Assembly (NCBI RefSeq): GCF_024198255.1
Contig: NZ_JAJVKW010000007.1
Location: 62,001-126,000, forward strand
DNA: 64,000 bases
Source of the DNA: Myxococcus guangdongensis
GTDB taxonomy: Bacteria; Myxococcota; Myxococcia; Myxococcales; Myxococcaceae
Reading direction: 5' to 3'
In this document: one piece after another, positions 34,486 through 42,284 of the stretch
Layout of the letters: every line of letters starts with the position of its first letter
Position numbering within the stretch: the first letter of the stretch is position 1
Translations under genes and position numbers: made by a program
Notes under the pieces: model-generated
Seen by the model: the letters and a program-made list of their open reading frames with translations, nothing else
Databases searched by the model: none
What the model was told of the DNA's origin: nothing

Positions 34486-35367
34486 GTGCGCAGGATGGCC
34501 CGCATGCGCCCTCCCATTGATCAGGCCACGGTCCTCATCACCGGCGCGGCAGGGGGAATCGGCCGGGAACTCGCCCGGCTGTTGTCCCGGCGCGCCCGCA
34601 CGCTGGTCCTGGTGGACCGCGAAGTGGCGCGGCTGGAGCCGCTGCGTGAGGAACTGCTCACCCGCTATCCCACCCTGGGCGTCATCCTCCATGCCTGCGA
34701 CGTGTGCGAGCCGCGCGAGGTCGACGCCATGGTGGCCTCGCTGGAGTCGCAGTTCATCCGGGTGGACGTGCTGGTGAACACCGCCACGCTGGGCCTCCGG
34801 GGGCTCTACGCGGAGGCGCGCTGGGGTGGGCTGGAGGAGCTCTTGCGCTCGAACGTGTGGGTGCCCGCGCTGCTGACGCACCGACTGCTCGCGCCCATGC
34901 TGGAGCGGGGACGGGGCGGGGTGCTGAACATCGGCTCGGGCGCGGCGCAGCTCCTGCTGCCCGGCTCCGCGATGTTCGCCGCCACCCAGCGCTTCCTCGA
35001 CGGCTTCACCGAGTCGCTCCGGCTGGAGGTGGAGGGGCGCGGCGTGGTCATCACCCGCGTGGCCCCCGGGCCGGTGGGGGATGCGGGCGCCGAGGAGGCG
35101 GGGAGGGCGCCCTTCTTCCAGATTTCACTCGAGCGCTGCGCGCGCGCCGCGCTGGCGGCCTTCGAGCGGGGCGAGGCGCTGGTGTACCCGGGCTGGGGAC
35201 ACCGGTGGGTGATGCGGCTGTTGCCCCTCTTGCCACGGGGGCTCCAGCGGAGCCTGGGGCGGCTGGCGCTGCGCGGTGTTCGCCGCGAGGCCCTGGCCGC
35301 GCCCGAGGCCCTGCCCGTGGGGCTCGCGTCGCCCGTGCTGCTGGCGCGCGAGCCCAACCCGGCGTGA
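34486..35367 (+). CDS. Short-chain dehydrogenase/reductase family protein lacking the catalytic Tyr and Lys
   Basis: 293 aa. The nucleotide-binding TGxxxGxG motif is intact (TGAAGGIG, 19-26), with ACDV and a variant NAG motif (VNTATLG). The catalytic Ser is probably S151 (NIGSGA). The YxxxK signature is replaced: the aligned segment reads SAMFAATQRF, with F164 for Tyr and Q168 for Lys. Oxidoreductase activity by the standard mechanism is therefore unlikely, and a binding or regulatory role is possible. The C-terminal 70 residues (after VYPGWGHRWVMRLL) are basic and may touch the membrane. Starts are possible at GTG 34486, ATG 34495 and ATG 34504, none with a clear ribosome-binding site. Confidence 0.87.
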   Translation: MRRMARMRPPIDQATVLITGAAGGIGRELARLLSRRARTLVLVDREVARLEPLREELLTRYPTLGVILHACDVCEPREVDAMVASLESQFIRVDVLVNTATLGLRGLYAEARWGGLEELLRSNVWVPALLTHRLLAPMLERGRGGVLNIGSGAAQLLLPGSAMFAATQRFLDGFTESLRLEVEGRGVVITRVAPGPVGDAGAEEAGRAPFFQISLERCARAALAAFERGEALVYPGWGHRWVMRLLPLLPRGLQRSLGRLALRGVRREALAAPEALPVGLASPVLLAREPNPA

Positions 35368-35371
35368 CGGA

Positions 35372-36166
35372 TTAGAGGCCGATCTCCGCCAGACGCGCCT
35401 TCACGCGGGTGGCCTTCACGCCGGTGTTGGCCGTGCCGCGGCCCTGCGAGTTGCCGCCCAGGCCGATGTGGTGCAGGCCCACCACCTGGTTCGTGGACGT
35501 CGACAGCACCGGCGAGCCCGACGAGCCGCCCAGCGTGTCCGCGTCGTAGGACAGGTCCGTGGTGGAGTAGTTCGCGTTCTTCACCACGCCCGGCGACAGC
35601 TTCTTCGTCGGCACGCAGCCGGACGACGTGTAGTAGTCGCAGTTCTGGTGCACCACGTAGATGCTCGCGTTGGTGGCCGCGTTGGCGCTCGCCACCGTCA
35701 GGAAGCCGTGCACGTTGCCCGGGAGCTGGCCGTTGGTGGCCGAGCAGCGCAGCGCCGTCATGTCGTCACCGGACCACGTCTTGATGAACGTGGCGCAGGT
35801 GTACCAGACGCGGCTGCCCGAGGCGACGCCGTCGATGTAGTTGAAGGACACCCGGGCCCCCACGGCCTCGGACGCGCTGCCCACGCAGTGGTTGTTGGTG
35901 ATGATGACATCCGGTGACACCAGCCACGCGGTACACCGGCTGCCCACCGCGGGGATGGACAGGTAGCCCACCGCGTTGGCGCGGGTGGCCTGCGTGCCCG
36001 ACAGCGTGGTGGAACTCACCCAGTTCACCGAGCCGACGATGACGTTGGATTCCTGCGACTGCAGCGGCTCGGTGCCCTCCAGGTCGGGGACATCGGGGGA
36101 CTGCTCGGTACCGCAGGCCGACAGGGCACCCATCACGAACAACGCACGCAGGCTCTTGGCGATCAT
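35372..36166 (-). CDS. Trypsin-fold serine protease lipoprotein, V8/glutamyl-endopeptidase-like
   Basis: 264 aa. The signal peptide has lipobox LSAC (C18). The catalytic residues are H93 (ITNNHCVG), an Asp in SGDDMTAL (D134 or D135) and S216 (GGSSGSP). The GxSGSP form and the GLHHIG segment after the serine resemble V8-type and other peptidases of the S1B-like group; a His in this place often forms part of a Glu-specific S1 pocket. Many Cys residues suggest disulfides. It is secreted and lipid-anchored. It is convergent with the SDR gene, with a 4-bp gap. Confidence 0.9.
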   Translation of the reverse strand: MIAKSLRALFVMGALSACGTEQSPDVPDLEGTEPLQSQESNVIVGSVNWVSSTTLSGTQATRANAVGYLSIPAVGSRCTAWLVSPDVIITNNHCVGSASEAVGARVSFNYIDGVASGSRVWYTCATFIKTWSGDDMTALRCSATNGQLPGNVHGFLTVASANAATNASIYVVHQNCDYYTSSGCVPTKKLSPGVVKNANYSTTDLSYDADTLGGSSGSPVLSTSTNQVVGLHHIGLGGNSQGRGTANTGVKATRVKARLAEIGL

Positions 36167-36516
36167 CGGGTCTCCTCCACACGCGGGATTGCGCGCGGCG
36201 TGCCCAAGGCACTCCCCATGCCAGCGTCACGCGCGGGACACTCCCACTCGACAGCCCGTGGCGCGCCAGCCCCCGAGTGGTGCGCGCGTGCTCCGCTCGG
36301 CCGCGCGCGGGTGTAAAGCCCCTTCGCGTCGCCTCGGAGAGTCTTCATGATATTCATGATTTACAATTATTTCTGGAGCTGTCCTGTTCTTGGACGTTCC
36401 AGGCGCCCGGTGTCGTGGTCCCGGACAGCGGCGGAAAAATCCACGGGCCGCGTTCCGCGCGCTCGGTGAGGAGGGGGAACGCGGCCCGAGGGGCGCGCGG
36501 GGCGTGGCGCGGAGGC
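36167..36516. promoter_or_regulatory. 350-bp intergenic region with a Rho-independent terminator and a dyad
   Basis: No gene is supported here. A perfect 12-bp stem (36445-36456 with 36476-36487) lies 29 bp past the stop of the minus-strand FAD oxidoreductase gene and is followed, in that direction, by a run of five T; it is a good intrinsic terminator. Near 36345-36359 two TCATGA palindromes flank TAT. This AT-rich patch is upstream of the protease gene and could carry its promoter, with a leader of about 180 nt. Confidence 0.6.
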
Positions 36517-38004
36517 CTAGCCGATGATCATGTCCTCGCGCTCGAGGGCGCCCTCGGAGAAGCGGCGCAGGTTGAAGCGGGTGAAGAGCTCGTCGGACTC
36601 GCCGGTGCGCATCCACTTCGCCATCCGCTCGGCGACGGCGGGGGCCATCATGAAGCCGTGGCCGACGAAGCCGGACATCTGGAGCAGGTTGTCCAGGCCC
36701 GGGGTGCGCCCGAGGATGGGGTTGTTGTCCGGCGTCACGTCGTAGCAGCCGGCCCACTGGCGCAGCACCTTCACGTGGCCCACGTGGGGCAGTTGCTCCA
36801 TGAGGGCCTGGGCGAAGCGGGACACGAAGCGCAGGGTGCTGCCCATGTTGAGCCCGGCGGGCTCCTTGGGGTCGCCCATGCCGCCCACGATTTCGCCGCG
36901 CATGGACTGGCTGAAGTACAGGCCCGAGTCGAGCACGGACACGAGCGGCCCCAGGAAGGGCTTGAGGGGCTCGGTGCTGAGGATTTCGTGGCGGTGCGGC
37001 TCGTTGGGCAGCTGCACGCCGACGAGCTTCGCCACCTCGGGGCTCCACGCGCCGGAGGCGAGCACCACCGTGTCACAGGCGATGTCGCCGCGGTCCGTCT
37101 TCACCTTGCGAATCTGCCCGCCGCTGACGTCGAAGCCGGTGACCTCCGTGTACGTCTCCACGCGGACGCCCTTCTTGCGGCAGCCCTGCGCGTAGCCCCA
37201 CAGGAAGGGCCAGGGGAAGATGACGCCGTCCTCGGGATTGAAGGACGCGGCCACGCAGCCCTTCATCGTGAGGCCGGGGACGATGTCGCGCGCGGCGTCC
37301 GGCGTGACGAGCCGGGTGGGCACGTCGAAGCGGTTGTGCAGCGCCACGTTGCGCTCCAGCCGCTTGGCCACCGCGTCCGTGCGCGCGAGGAACAGGTAGC
37401 CGCCCTGACGCAGCCACACGTTGATGCCCATCTCCCGGGCGAAGCCCTTCATCAGGTCGATGGAGCGCTTGGCCAGCTCCACCAGCGCCGGGGTGCCCCA
37501 CTGCATGCGCACGCCACCGCCGTTGCGGCCGGACGCGCCCGCGCAGAGATAGCCGCGCTCCAGCACCACCACGTCCGTCTCGCCCTCGCGCGCCAGGTTG
37601 TACGCGAGCGCCAGGCCCATGACGCCGCCGCCGATGATGACGACCTTGGCCTTGGCGGGCAGGGGCTCGGTGGGACGCAGCCCCTTGGGGAAGACATCCA
37701 CCTCCTGGGGCACGCCACCCACGGGAGGCTGGGACTCGTCCACCGGGGCGCTGGCGAGCAGCCGCAGCTCGGTGGGGTAGAGCGGGGGCCGGGGCGTGAA
37801 GGGCACCACCGCGTCGGCCTTGAGCGCCTTCTCCTGCTCCAGGAGCGCGGCCACGGCGGACAGGCAGCTCTTGCCCTGGCAGATGCCCGTGCCGAAGCCC
37901 GTGTAGCGCTTCACCGACTCCACATCGCAGTAGCCCCGGGAGACCGCGTGCCGCACGTCGTCCGCGGTGACGTCCTCGCAGGAGCAGATCATCGACTTGC
38001 TCAT
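36517..38004 (-). CDS. FAD-dependent amine/amino-acid dehydrogenase subunit with N-terminal BFD-type [2Fe-2S] domain
   Basis: 495 aa. The N-terminal 50 residues are a bacterioferritin-associated-ferredoxin-like module with C7, C9, C42 and C47 (CSCEDVT, TGICQGKSC). From about residue 112 a DAO-type FAD domain begins (VVIIGGGVMGLALAYNL, then ASGRNGGGVRMQWG, typical of the sarcosine oxidase beta, opine oxidase B and HcnC group) and runs to the C-terminus (GCYDVTPDNNPILGRTPG). It should oxidise an imino or amino acid and pass electrons through the iron-sulfur centres. The ATG overlaps the stop of the upstream partner gene (ATGA). Having BFD fused in front of the DAO subunit is unusual. Confidence 0.92.
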   Translation of the reverse strand: MSKSMICSCEDVTADDVRHAVSRGYCDVESVKRYTGFGTGICQGKSCLSAVAALLEQEKALKADAVVPFTPRPPLYPTELRLLASAPVDESQPPVGGVPQEVDVFPKGLRPTEPLPAKAKVVIIGGGVMGLALAYNLAREGETDVVVLERGYLCAGASGRNGGGVRMQWGTPALVELAKRSIDLMKGFAREMGINVWLRQGGYLFLARTDAVAKRLERNVALHNRFDVPTRLVTPDAARDIVPGLTMKGCVAASFNPEDGVIFPWPFLWGYAQGCRKKGVRVETYTEVTGFDVSGGQIRKVKTDRGDIACDTVVLASGAWSPEVAKLVGVQLPNEPHRHEILSTEPLKPFLGPLVSVLDSGLYFSQSMRGEIVGGMGDPKEPAGLNMGSTLRFVSRFAQALMEQLPHVGHVKVLRQWAGCYDVTPDNNPILGRTPGLDNLLQMSGFVGHGFMMAPAVAERMAKWMRTGESDELFTRFNLRRFSEGALEREDMIIG

Positions 38005-39347
38005 GACAGTCCCTCCACCAGCGCCTGGGCGGCGCGGCGGCCCGCCTCGGACGCCTCCTTCGCGCTGCCTCCGCCCGTCACGTCTCCCGCCACGAACACG
38101 TCCGCCGCGTCGGTGCGGCCCTCGGGGCTCGCCTCCACCCGGAACAGTCCACGCGAGGCCTCGAACGAGACCTTGGCGCCGCCCTGCCGCGCCAGCTCGA
38201 AGCTGGGCGTCACCGGCACGGACACCAGCACCGCGTCACAGTCCACCTTGCGCCGTCCGCCCTGGCGCGGCGTGAAGCTGAAGGAGCTCACGTGCCGCAG
38301 GCCGTGGGCCTTGGGCTCGGAGCCCTCCAATGTCGTCGGGTGGGCTCCCGCGCCCGGCGCGCCCTTCAGGTCCACCACCACCTGGACCTTCACGCCGTGC
38401 GCCTCGAGCAGCTTCGCCAGCCCCTGCAGCTCCTGGCCCCAGCCGACCAGCGCCGCGCGCTCCGGCGCCACCGCGTGCCGACGCAACAGCAGGCTGGCCG
38501 CGCGGCCCGCGTAGACCCCGGGCAAGTCGTTGTTCTCGAAGGGCACCATCGGCGGGTGTCCACCGGGCGTCAGCAGGAAGCGCTCCGCGTAGACCTTGAG
38601 CAGGCGCGCCTCGCCGTTCTCCCATGCGCCCACCGCGAGGTAGCGACCCTGCTCGTCGTCGTACAGGCCCAGCGCCGTGGCGCGCGTGACGACGCTGTCA
38701 CGGGCGAGCGTGGCCACGTCGTCGATGGTGGGCGCGTCCGCCTCCGGGGCGCCGTGCGCCAGCCGGCCACCCACGTGGTCCTCGCGCTCGAACATCAGGA
38801 AGGGGGTGCCCCGTCCGGTCAGCTCCCGCGCGGCGGCGAGCCCGGCGGCGCCCGCGCCCACCACCGCGACGCGGGTGCGCAGCGTGCGCGACGGCGGAGG
38901 CGCCGGGGCGGCGTCCTTGGGCAGCAGGCCCAGGCCCGCGAGCTGCCGGGCCACCTTGGCCATCACCGTCTCCGCGATGGGGACGCCGGCGAACATCTCG
39001 TGGTGGTCCAGGCCGTTGGGGAAGAACCAGTCGATGGTCTCGAACACGTCCACCTTCGCGGAGGGGTACGCGTTCTGCCGCTCCAGCTTCATGCCGTCGC
39101 GCGCGGGCGTGCGGCACGTGTAGACGTTGGGCAGCCCGTCCACGCGCATCAGGCACTGCGAGCACGCGGCGGCGAAGCAGAAGGGCCCGCGAGGGCGGTG
39201 GTACTTCACGGAACGGGCGAGCATGGGCTCGCCCGCGGCGACGAGGGAACATGCCACCGGCTCGCCCTCGATGGCGGGGATGCTCTCGCCCTCGAGGTCC
39301 ACGGTGATGGCCCTGCCGCGCAACGAGGCATCTGGGAGACGTCGCAT
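38001..39347 (-). CDS. [2Fe-2S]/FAD oxidoreductase, partner of the DAO subunit (sarcosine oxidase alpha / HcnA-HcnB-like)
   Basis: 448 aa. The N-terminal ferredoxin domain (Fer2_4 type) has cysteines C57, C62, C65 and C78, i.e. Cx4Cx2Cx12C, and the KYHRPRGPF and VDGLPNVYTC motifs of sarcosine oxidase alpha. From about residue 160 a pyridine-nucleotide-disulfide oxidoreductase fold follows (VAVVGAGAAGLAAARELT, FEREDHVGGRL, DVFVAGDVTGGGSAKEASEAGR). It corresponds to HcnA and HcnB fused, without the aminomethyltransferase tail of sarcosine oxidase. It is translationally coupled to the DAO subunit. HCN synthase, proline dehydrogenase and opine or sarcosine oxidase remain possible activities. Confidence 0.9.
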   Translation of the reverse strand: MRRLPDASLRGRAITVDLEGESIPAIEGEPVACSLVAAGEPMLARSVKYHRPRGPFCFAAACSQCLMRVDGLPNVYTCRTPARDGMKLERQNAYPSAKVDVFETIDWFFPNGLDHHEMFAGVPIAETVMAKVARQLAGLGLLPKDAAPAPPPSRTLRTRVAVVGAGAAGLAAARELTGRGTPFLMFEREDHVGGRLAHGAPEADAPTIDDVATLARDSVVTRATALGLYDDEQGRYLAVGAWENGEARLLKVYAERFLLTPGGHPPMVPFENNDLPGVYAGRAASLLLRRHAVAPERAALVGWGQELQGLAKLLEAHGVKVQVVVDLKGAPGAGAHPTTLEGSEPKAHGLRHVSSFSFTPRQGGRRKVDCDAVLVSVPVTPSFELARQGGAKVSFEASRGLFRVEASPEGRTDAADVFVAGDVTGGGSAKEASEAGRRAAQALVEGLS

Positions 39348-39563
39348 GGGTGCCGCGCAAAATGGCGTAACGGCCCCGGGTGGTCAAAGCCTGTCGGCGC
39401 ATGACGCACCCCGGTCATGAGGCCCATCCGACAGTCGAGGTGATGGCGCGCTGGAACTTCTCTAAGACTCCCGCAGAACGTCACCGGGGACCGCGACGGG
39501 CCGTCTCAGGCCTCGTGGCGATCCCCGGTGGGTGGAGCAGGCGGGCGTGCCGCCGTCCTTGAC

Positions 39564-39584
39564 GCGCCGGGCAATCCCCGGCGC
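39564..39584 (-). terminator. GC hairpin after the beta-solenoid membrane protein gene
   Basis: GCGCCGGG (39564-39571) and CCCGGCGC (39577-39584) form a perfect 8-bp stem with a 5-nt loop, 7 bp beyond the stop of the minus-strand operon. No T-run follows. Confidence 0.5.
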
Positions 39585-39591
39585 GGGTGCG

Positions 39592-41085
39592 TCAGAGCGA
39601 CTGCTCCCCGTGGGGGTGGATGGGCTCGGGGATGCCCATGCCGCGCGGCCGGTAGCCGAAGCGGGTCCGGATGACCGCGCCCAGGGCGATGAGCACCACC
39701 AGGAAGGAGACGATGGCGCCGAAGACGGGGATGGCGCCCACCACCAGCAACACCAGCAATCCCAGCGCGAGCACCACCGCCTGCGTCTTGCGACCGCGCA
39801 TCACCGGCAACCGCGTGCCCAGCTCGCTCGCCACCGCCGCGAAGCCCAGCGCCGCCGCCAGGGGCGCCGCCATCCACAGCACCAGCGCCGCGGGGATTCC
39901 GATGATGGTGATGGCCAGCACCACCGTGAGCGGAACCATCGCCACCACCCCGAGCAGGCCCGTCAGGCCGCTCTGCACCGGCCGCGCGCGGATCTCGTCA
40001 CCCAGCTGCTTCATCCGCGACGGGAAGAACATCTGTCCCAGGAAGCCCAGTCCGAAGAGCACCGCGAACGTCAGGATGAACGCCGCGAGCCCGCCTTCGT
40101 TGTCGTCGTCACGGTTGTGCCGCCGCTCCTTGCCCTCGTTGCTGGATTCATTGAGGCCCTGGTTGAGCTCCTTCGCGACGAGGCGGCCGATGTTGGCGCC
40201 GCCGAAGGTGTTGATGCTGCCCTCCACGTTCGCGCCGTCCTCGCGGTCCACGATGCCTCCGAAGGAGGACACGTCGCCTTCCACCGTGGCGCCAGGCTTG
40301 AGGACCACGTTGCCGCCGAAGGCGTGCGCGTCTCCTTCCACGTGGCCGTGGATGATGAGGTTGCCGCCGAAGGCCACCGCGTCCTTGTCGACGTTGCCCT
40401 TCACCACCAGGTTGCCGCCGTACACCACGGCGCTCTCCACCGTCTGTCCCTCCTTCACCTCCAGGGACTGACCGCGCGCCACCACGTTGCGGGCACCCGA
40501 GCGCCGCGAGCGCTTGAGCTCGTCGCGGGTGCGGTGCATCTGCTCGCGGATCTGCTCGCGCACCTCGCGCATCGCCTCCGCCTCCGAGCCCGAGGTCTCC
40601 TCGCTCTCGTCATCATCCGAGGCGACCGCGGGCGCCTCCGGAGCGGCAGGCGCGGGAGGGGCCGGGGGGGCGGCGACAGCCTGGGGCTCCGGTTCGGCGA
40701 CGGGGGAGGGCGAGGCCGCCGGGGCGAGCCCCTGGGCCGCGGCCTCCTTCTCCGCCGCCGTCATGGGGCGCAGGGTGATGATGGAGCCGTCCTGCTCCAT
40801 GCGCAGCGAGTAGGCGCGGGACACGGTGCGCAGGGCCTGGTCGGCGGAGACGCCGCGCAGGTGCACCTCGGCGGGGACGTCCAGGTCGCCAGTGACGACC
40901 AGGTTGAGGCCGCCCTTGTCGGCGATGGTCTTCAGCGCGTCGCGCAGGCTGCCGCGGAAGGAGACGTCGATGCTCTTCGCGGCGGGCGCGGACTCGGCGG
41001 CGCGGGCGGCGGGCGCGGACTCGGCGAGCGCGAGGGGAGCGCCCATGAGCAACGCGGGGATGAGGATTCGGGAGGAGATCTTCAT
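39592..41085 (-). CDS. Envelope protein: secretin-N-like domain, beta-solenoid (polymer-forming) repeats and C-terminal membrane helices
   Basis: 497 aa. A signal peptide (ends near ALAES) is followed by an STN/secretin-N-like module (about 38-110: IDVSFRGSLRDALKTIADKG, VHLRGVSADQALRTV). An acidic Pro/Ala linker and a charged helix (MREVREQIREQ) come next. Residues about 205-300 are Gly-paced solenoid repeats (AVVYGGNLVVKGNV, AVAFGGNLIIHGHV, AHAFGGNVVLKPGATV, VSSFGGIV, INTFGG). Three to five hydrophobic helices end the protein (about 330-480). It is the third gene of an operon with an ECF sigma factor and its anti-sigma factor, 7 bp after the latter, so it is probably made as part of that stress response and acts in the envelope. 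Confidence 0.87.
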   Translation of the reverse strand: MKISSRILIPALLMGAPLALAESAPAARAAESAPAAKSIDVSFRGSLRDALKTIADKGGLNLVVTGDLDVPAEVHLRGVSADQALRTVSRAYSLRMEQDGSIITLRPMTAAEKEAAAQGLAPAASPSPVAEPEPQAVAAPPAPPAPAAPEAPAVASDDDESEETSGSEAEAMREVREQIREQMHRTRDELKRSRRSGARNVVARGQSLEVKEGQTVESAVVYGGNLVVKGNVDKDAVAFGGNLIIHGHVEGDAHAFGGNVVLKPGATVEGDVSSFGGIVDREDGANVEGSINTFGGANIGRLVAKELNQGLNESSNEGKERRHNRDDDNEGGLAAFILTFAVLFGLGFLGQMFFPSRMKQLGDEIRARPVQSGLTGLLGVVAMVPLTVVLAITIIGIPAALVLWMAAPLAAALGFAAVASELGTRLPVMRGRKTQAVVLALGLLVLLVVGAIPVFGAIVSFLVVLIALGAVIRTRFGYRPRGMGIPEPIHPHGEQSL

Positions 41086-41092
41086 GGAACGC

Positions 41093-41596
41093 TCAGGCTT
41101 CGGAGGGGGTGGGAGCGCTGCCCGCGAGCCGCTTGAGACCGGCCAGCGACGTCAGGATGAGGAACGCGAGGAATGCGGCCACGGCCAGCCCCTCGGTCGA
41201 CCACAACGCGCGGGCGCCGCTCAGCACGCCCTCGGCCAGGAAGCGGCCCTCGACGAGGAAGGACGCCACGCTGGTGCCCAGCCGGCCGAGCGCCTGGTCG
41301 TTCATCACCAGGTAGCCCAGCCCGCCGAGCAGCGAGGTCATCAGGATGGCGAGCCCGGACCAGACCTCACGACGCTGAGGTACGGGCTCGGCCGCCACGC
41401 GCGCCATGACGCTGGCGACCAGGGTCGGCGGCGGGAGGGGATCCGCCAACCGGTACAGGTCCTGCTCCATCAGCCGGTGCTCTTCGAGGACACCCGCGCA
41501 GGCGTCGCACCCGGCGGCGTGGTCCAGCGCGGGGCCTTCACCTTCCTCCAGCTCGGCGAAGAGGACCTCGAGGTCCGGGCAGGGGTGCACGCTCAT
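41093..41596 (-). CDS. Anti-sigma factor with zinc-finger-type HxxxCxxC motif
   Basis: 167 aa. The cytoplasmic N-terminus has the HxxxCxxC motif of ECF anti-sigma factors (H26, C30, C33 in DHAAGCDACAG). Two hydrophobic helices follow (about 76-96 and 135-155). The start at MSVHPCPDL overlaps the sigma factor stop (ATGA), the usual coupling of a sigma/anti-sigma pair. It should hold the sigma factor inactive at the membrane until an envelope signal releases it. The segment between the helices is short, so sensing probably uses the membrane or partner proteins such as the downstream solenoid protein. Confidence 0.9.
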   Translation of the reverse strand: MSVHPCPDLEVLFAELEEGEGPALDHAAGCDACAGVLEEHRLMEQDLYRLADPLPPPTLVASVMARVAAEPVPQRREVWSGLAILMTSLLGGLGYLVMNDQALGRLGTSVASFLVEGRFLAEGVLSGARALWSTEGLAVAAFLAFLILTSLAGLKRLAGSAPTPSEA

Positions 41597-42222
41597 CGGG
41601 GGGCCTCCTCCGTGCTCATCTTCTTGCGAAGCTTCTCTCGGGCCCTGAAGAGCCGGGCCATGATGGTGCCAGGGGCGCACCCGAGGATCTGGGCGATCTC
41701 CTTCGTCGTGCGCTTCTGGACGTAGTAGAGCGCGAGGACTTCACGGTCATCGACGGAGAGCGTGGCCATGGCCTCCTCGAGGGACTGGCGCTCCTCGCGG
41801 GCGATGGCGCCCTCCTCCTGGGAGACCTCGTTGCTGGGGAGCACCTCCTTCATGGGCTCCAGCTCCTCGGTGCGCACCTTGGTGCGGCGGCGGAGCAGGT
41901 CCAGGCAGAGGTTGCGGGTGATGGCGAGCACCCAGAGGTCGAACGGGCGCGCGTCGTCGTACCGGTGGAGGTTCTGGTAGGCGCGCAAGAGCGCCTCCTG
42001 GGAGATCTCCGCGGCCTCGGCCTCGCTCTGCAGCAGCCGGAGCGCCAGGCCGTACACCTGGCGCTGCACGCTGCGCACCAGGGACTCGAAGGCGGACGGA
42101 TCTCCACGGCGGGCCGCCTGCACGTCGGCCTTCCAGGGGAGCGGGACGGCGTCGTCAGCCATCAGCATCCCGATGGCGTGGGCGAGTGTCCCGGGAGCGT
42201 CGTCGAGGGCAAGAGCGTTCAC
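41593..42222 (-). CDS. ECF-family RNA polymerase sigma factor
   Basis: 209 aa. Region 2 is visible as FESLVRSVQRQVYGLALRLL, AEISQEALLRAYQNLHRYDD and FDLWVLAITRNLCLDLLRRR. Region 4 is the C-terminal helix-turn-helix (LSVDDREVLALYYVQKRTTK, EIAQILGCAPGTIMARLFRA). The start is GTG with AAGG just upstream. It heads a three-gene operon and probably controls its own promoter in the 62-bp gap to truD or a little further inside truD's 3' end. Confidence 0.94.
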   Translation of the reverse strand: MNALALDDAPGTLAHAIGMLMADDAVPLPWKADVQAARRGDPSAFESLVRSVQRQVYGLALRLLQSEAEAAEISQEALLRAYQNLHRYDDARPFDLWVLAITRNLCLDLLRRRTKVRTEELEPMKEVLPSNEVSQEEGAIAREERQSLEEAMATLSVDDREVLALYYVQKRTTKEIAQILGCAPGTIMARLFRAREKLRKKMSTEEAPR

Positions 42223-42284
42223 GCCTTGGTCTACGGTGTGCGCGCTCCCCCATTGCGTCCAGGTGTTTCATCGCCGTTGCAGGT

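Noticed and set aside
32683..34881. A 732-codon minus-strand frame opposite the EamA-like gene, running through the Usp and SDR region
   Set aside because: It is compositionally biased and motif-free, and it overlaps the real Usp gene in another frame.
36163..36357. A short minus-strand ORF in the 350-bp intergenic region before the V8-like protease
   Set aside because: It has Arg/Gly/Ala-rich composition, no ribosome-binding site of note and overlaps the protease start; more likely leader sequence.
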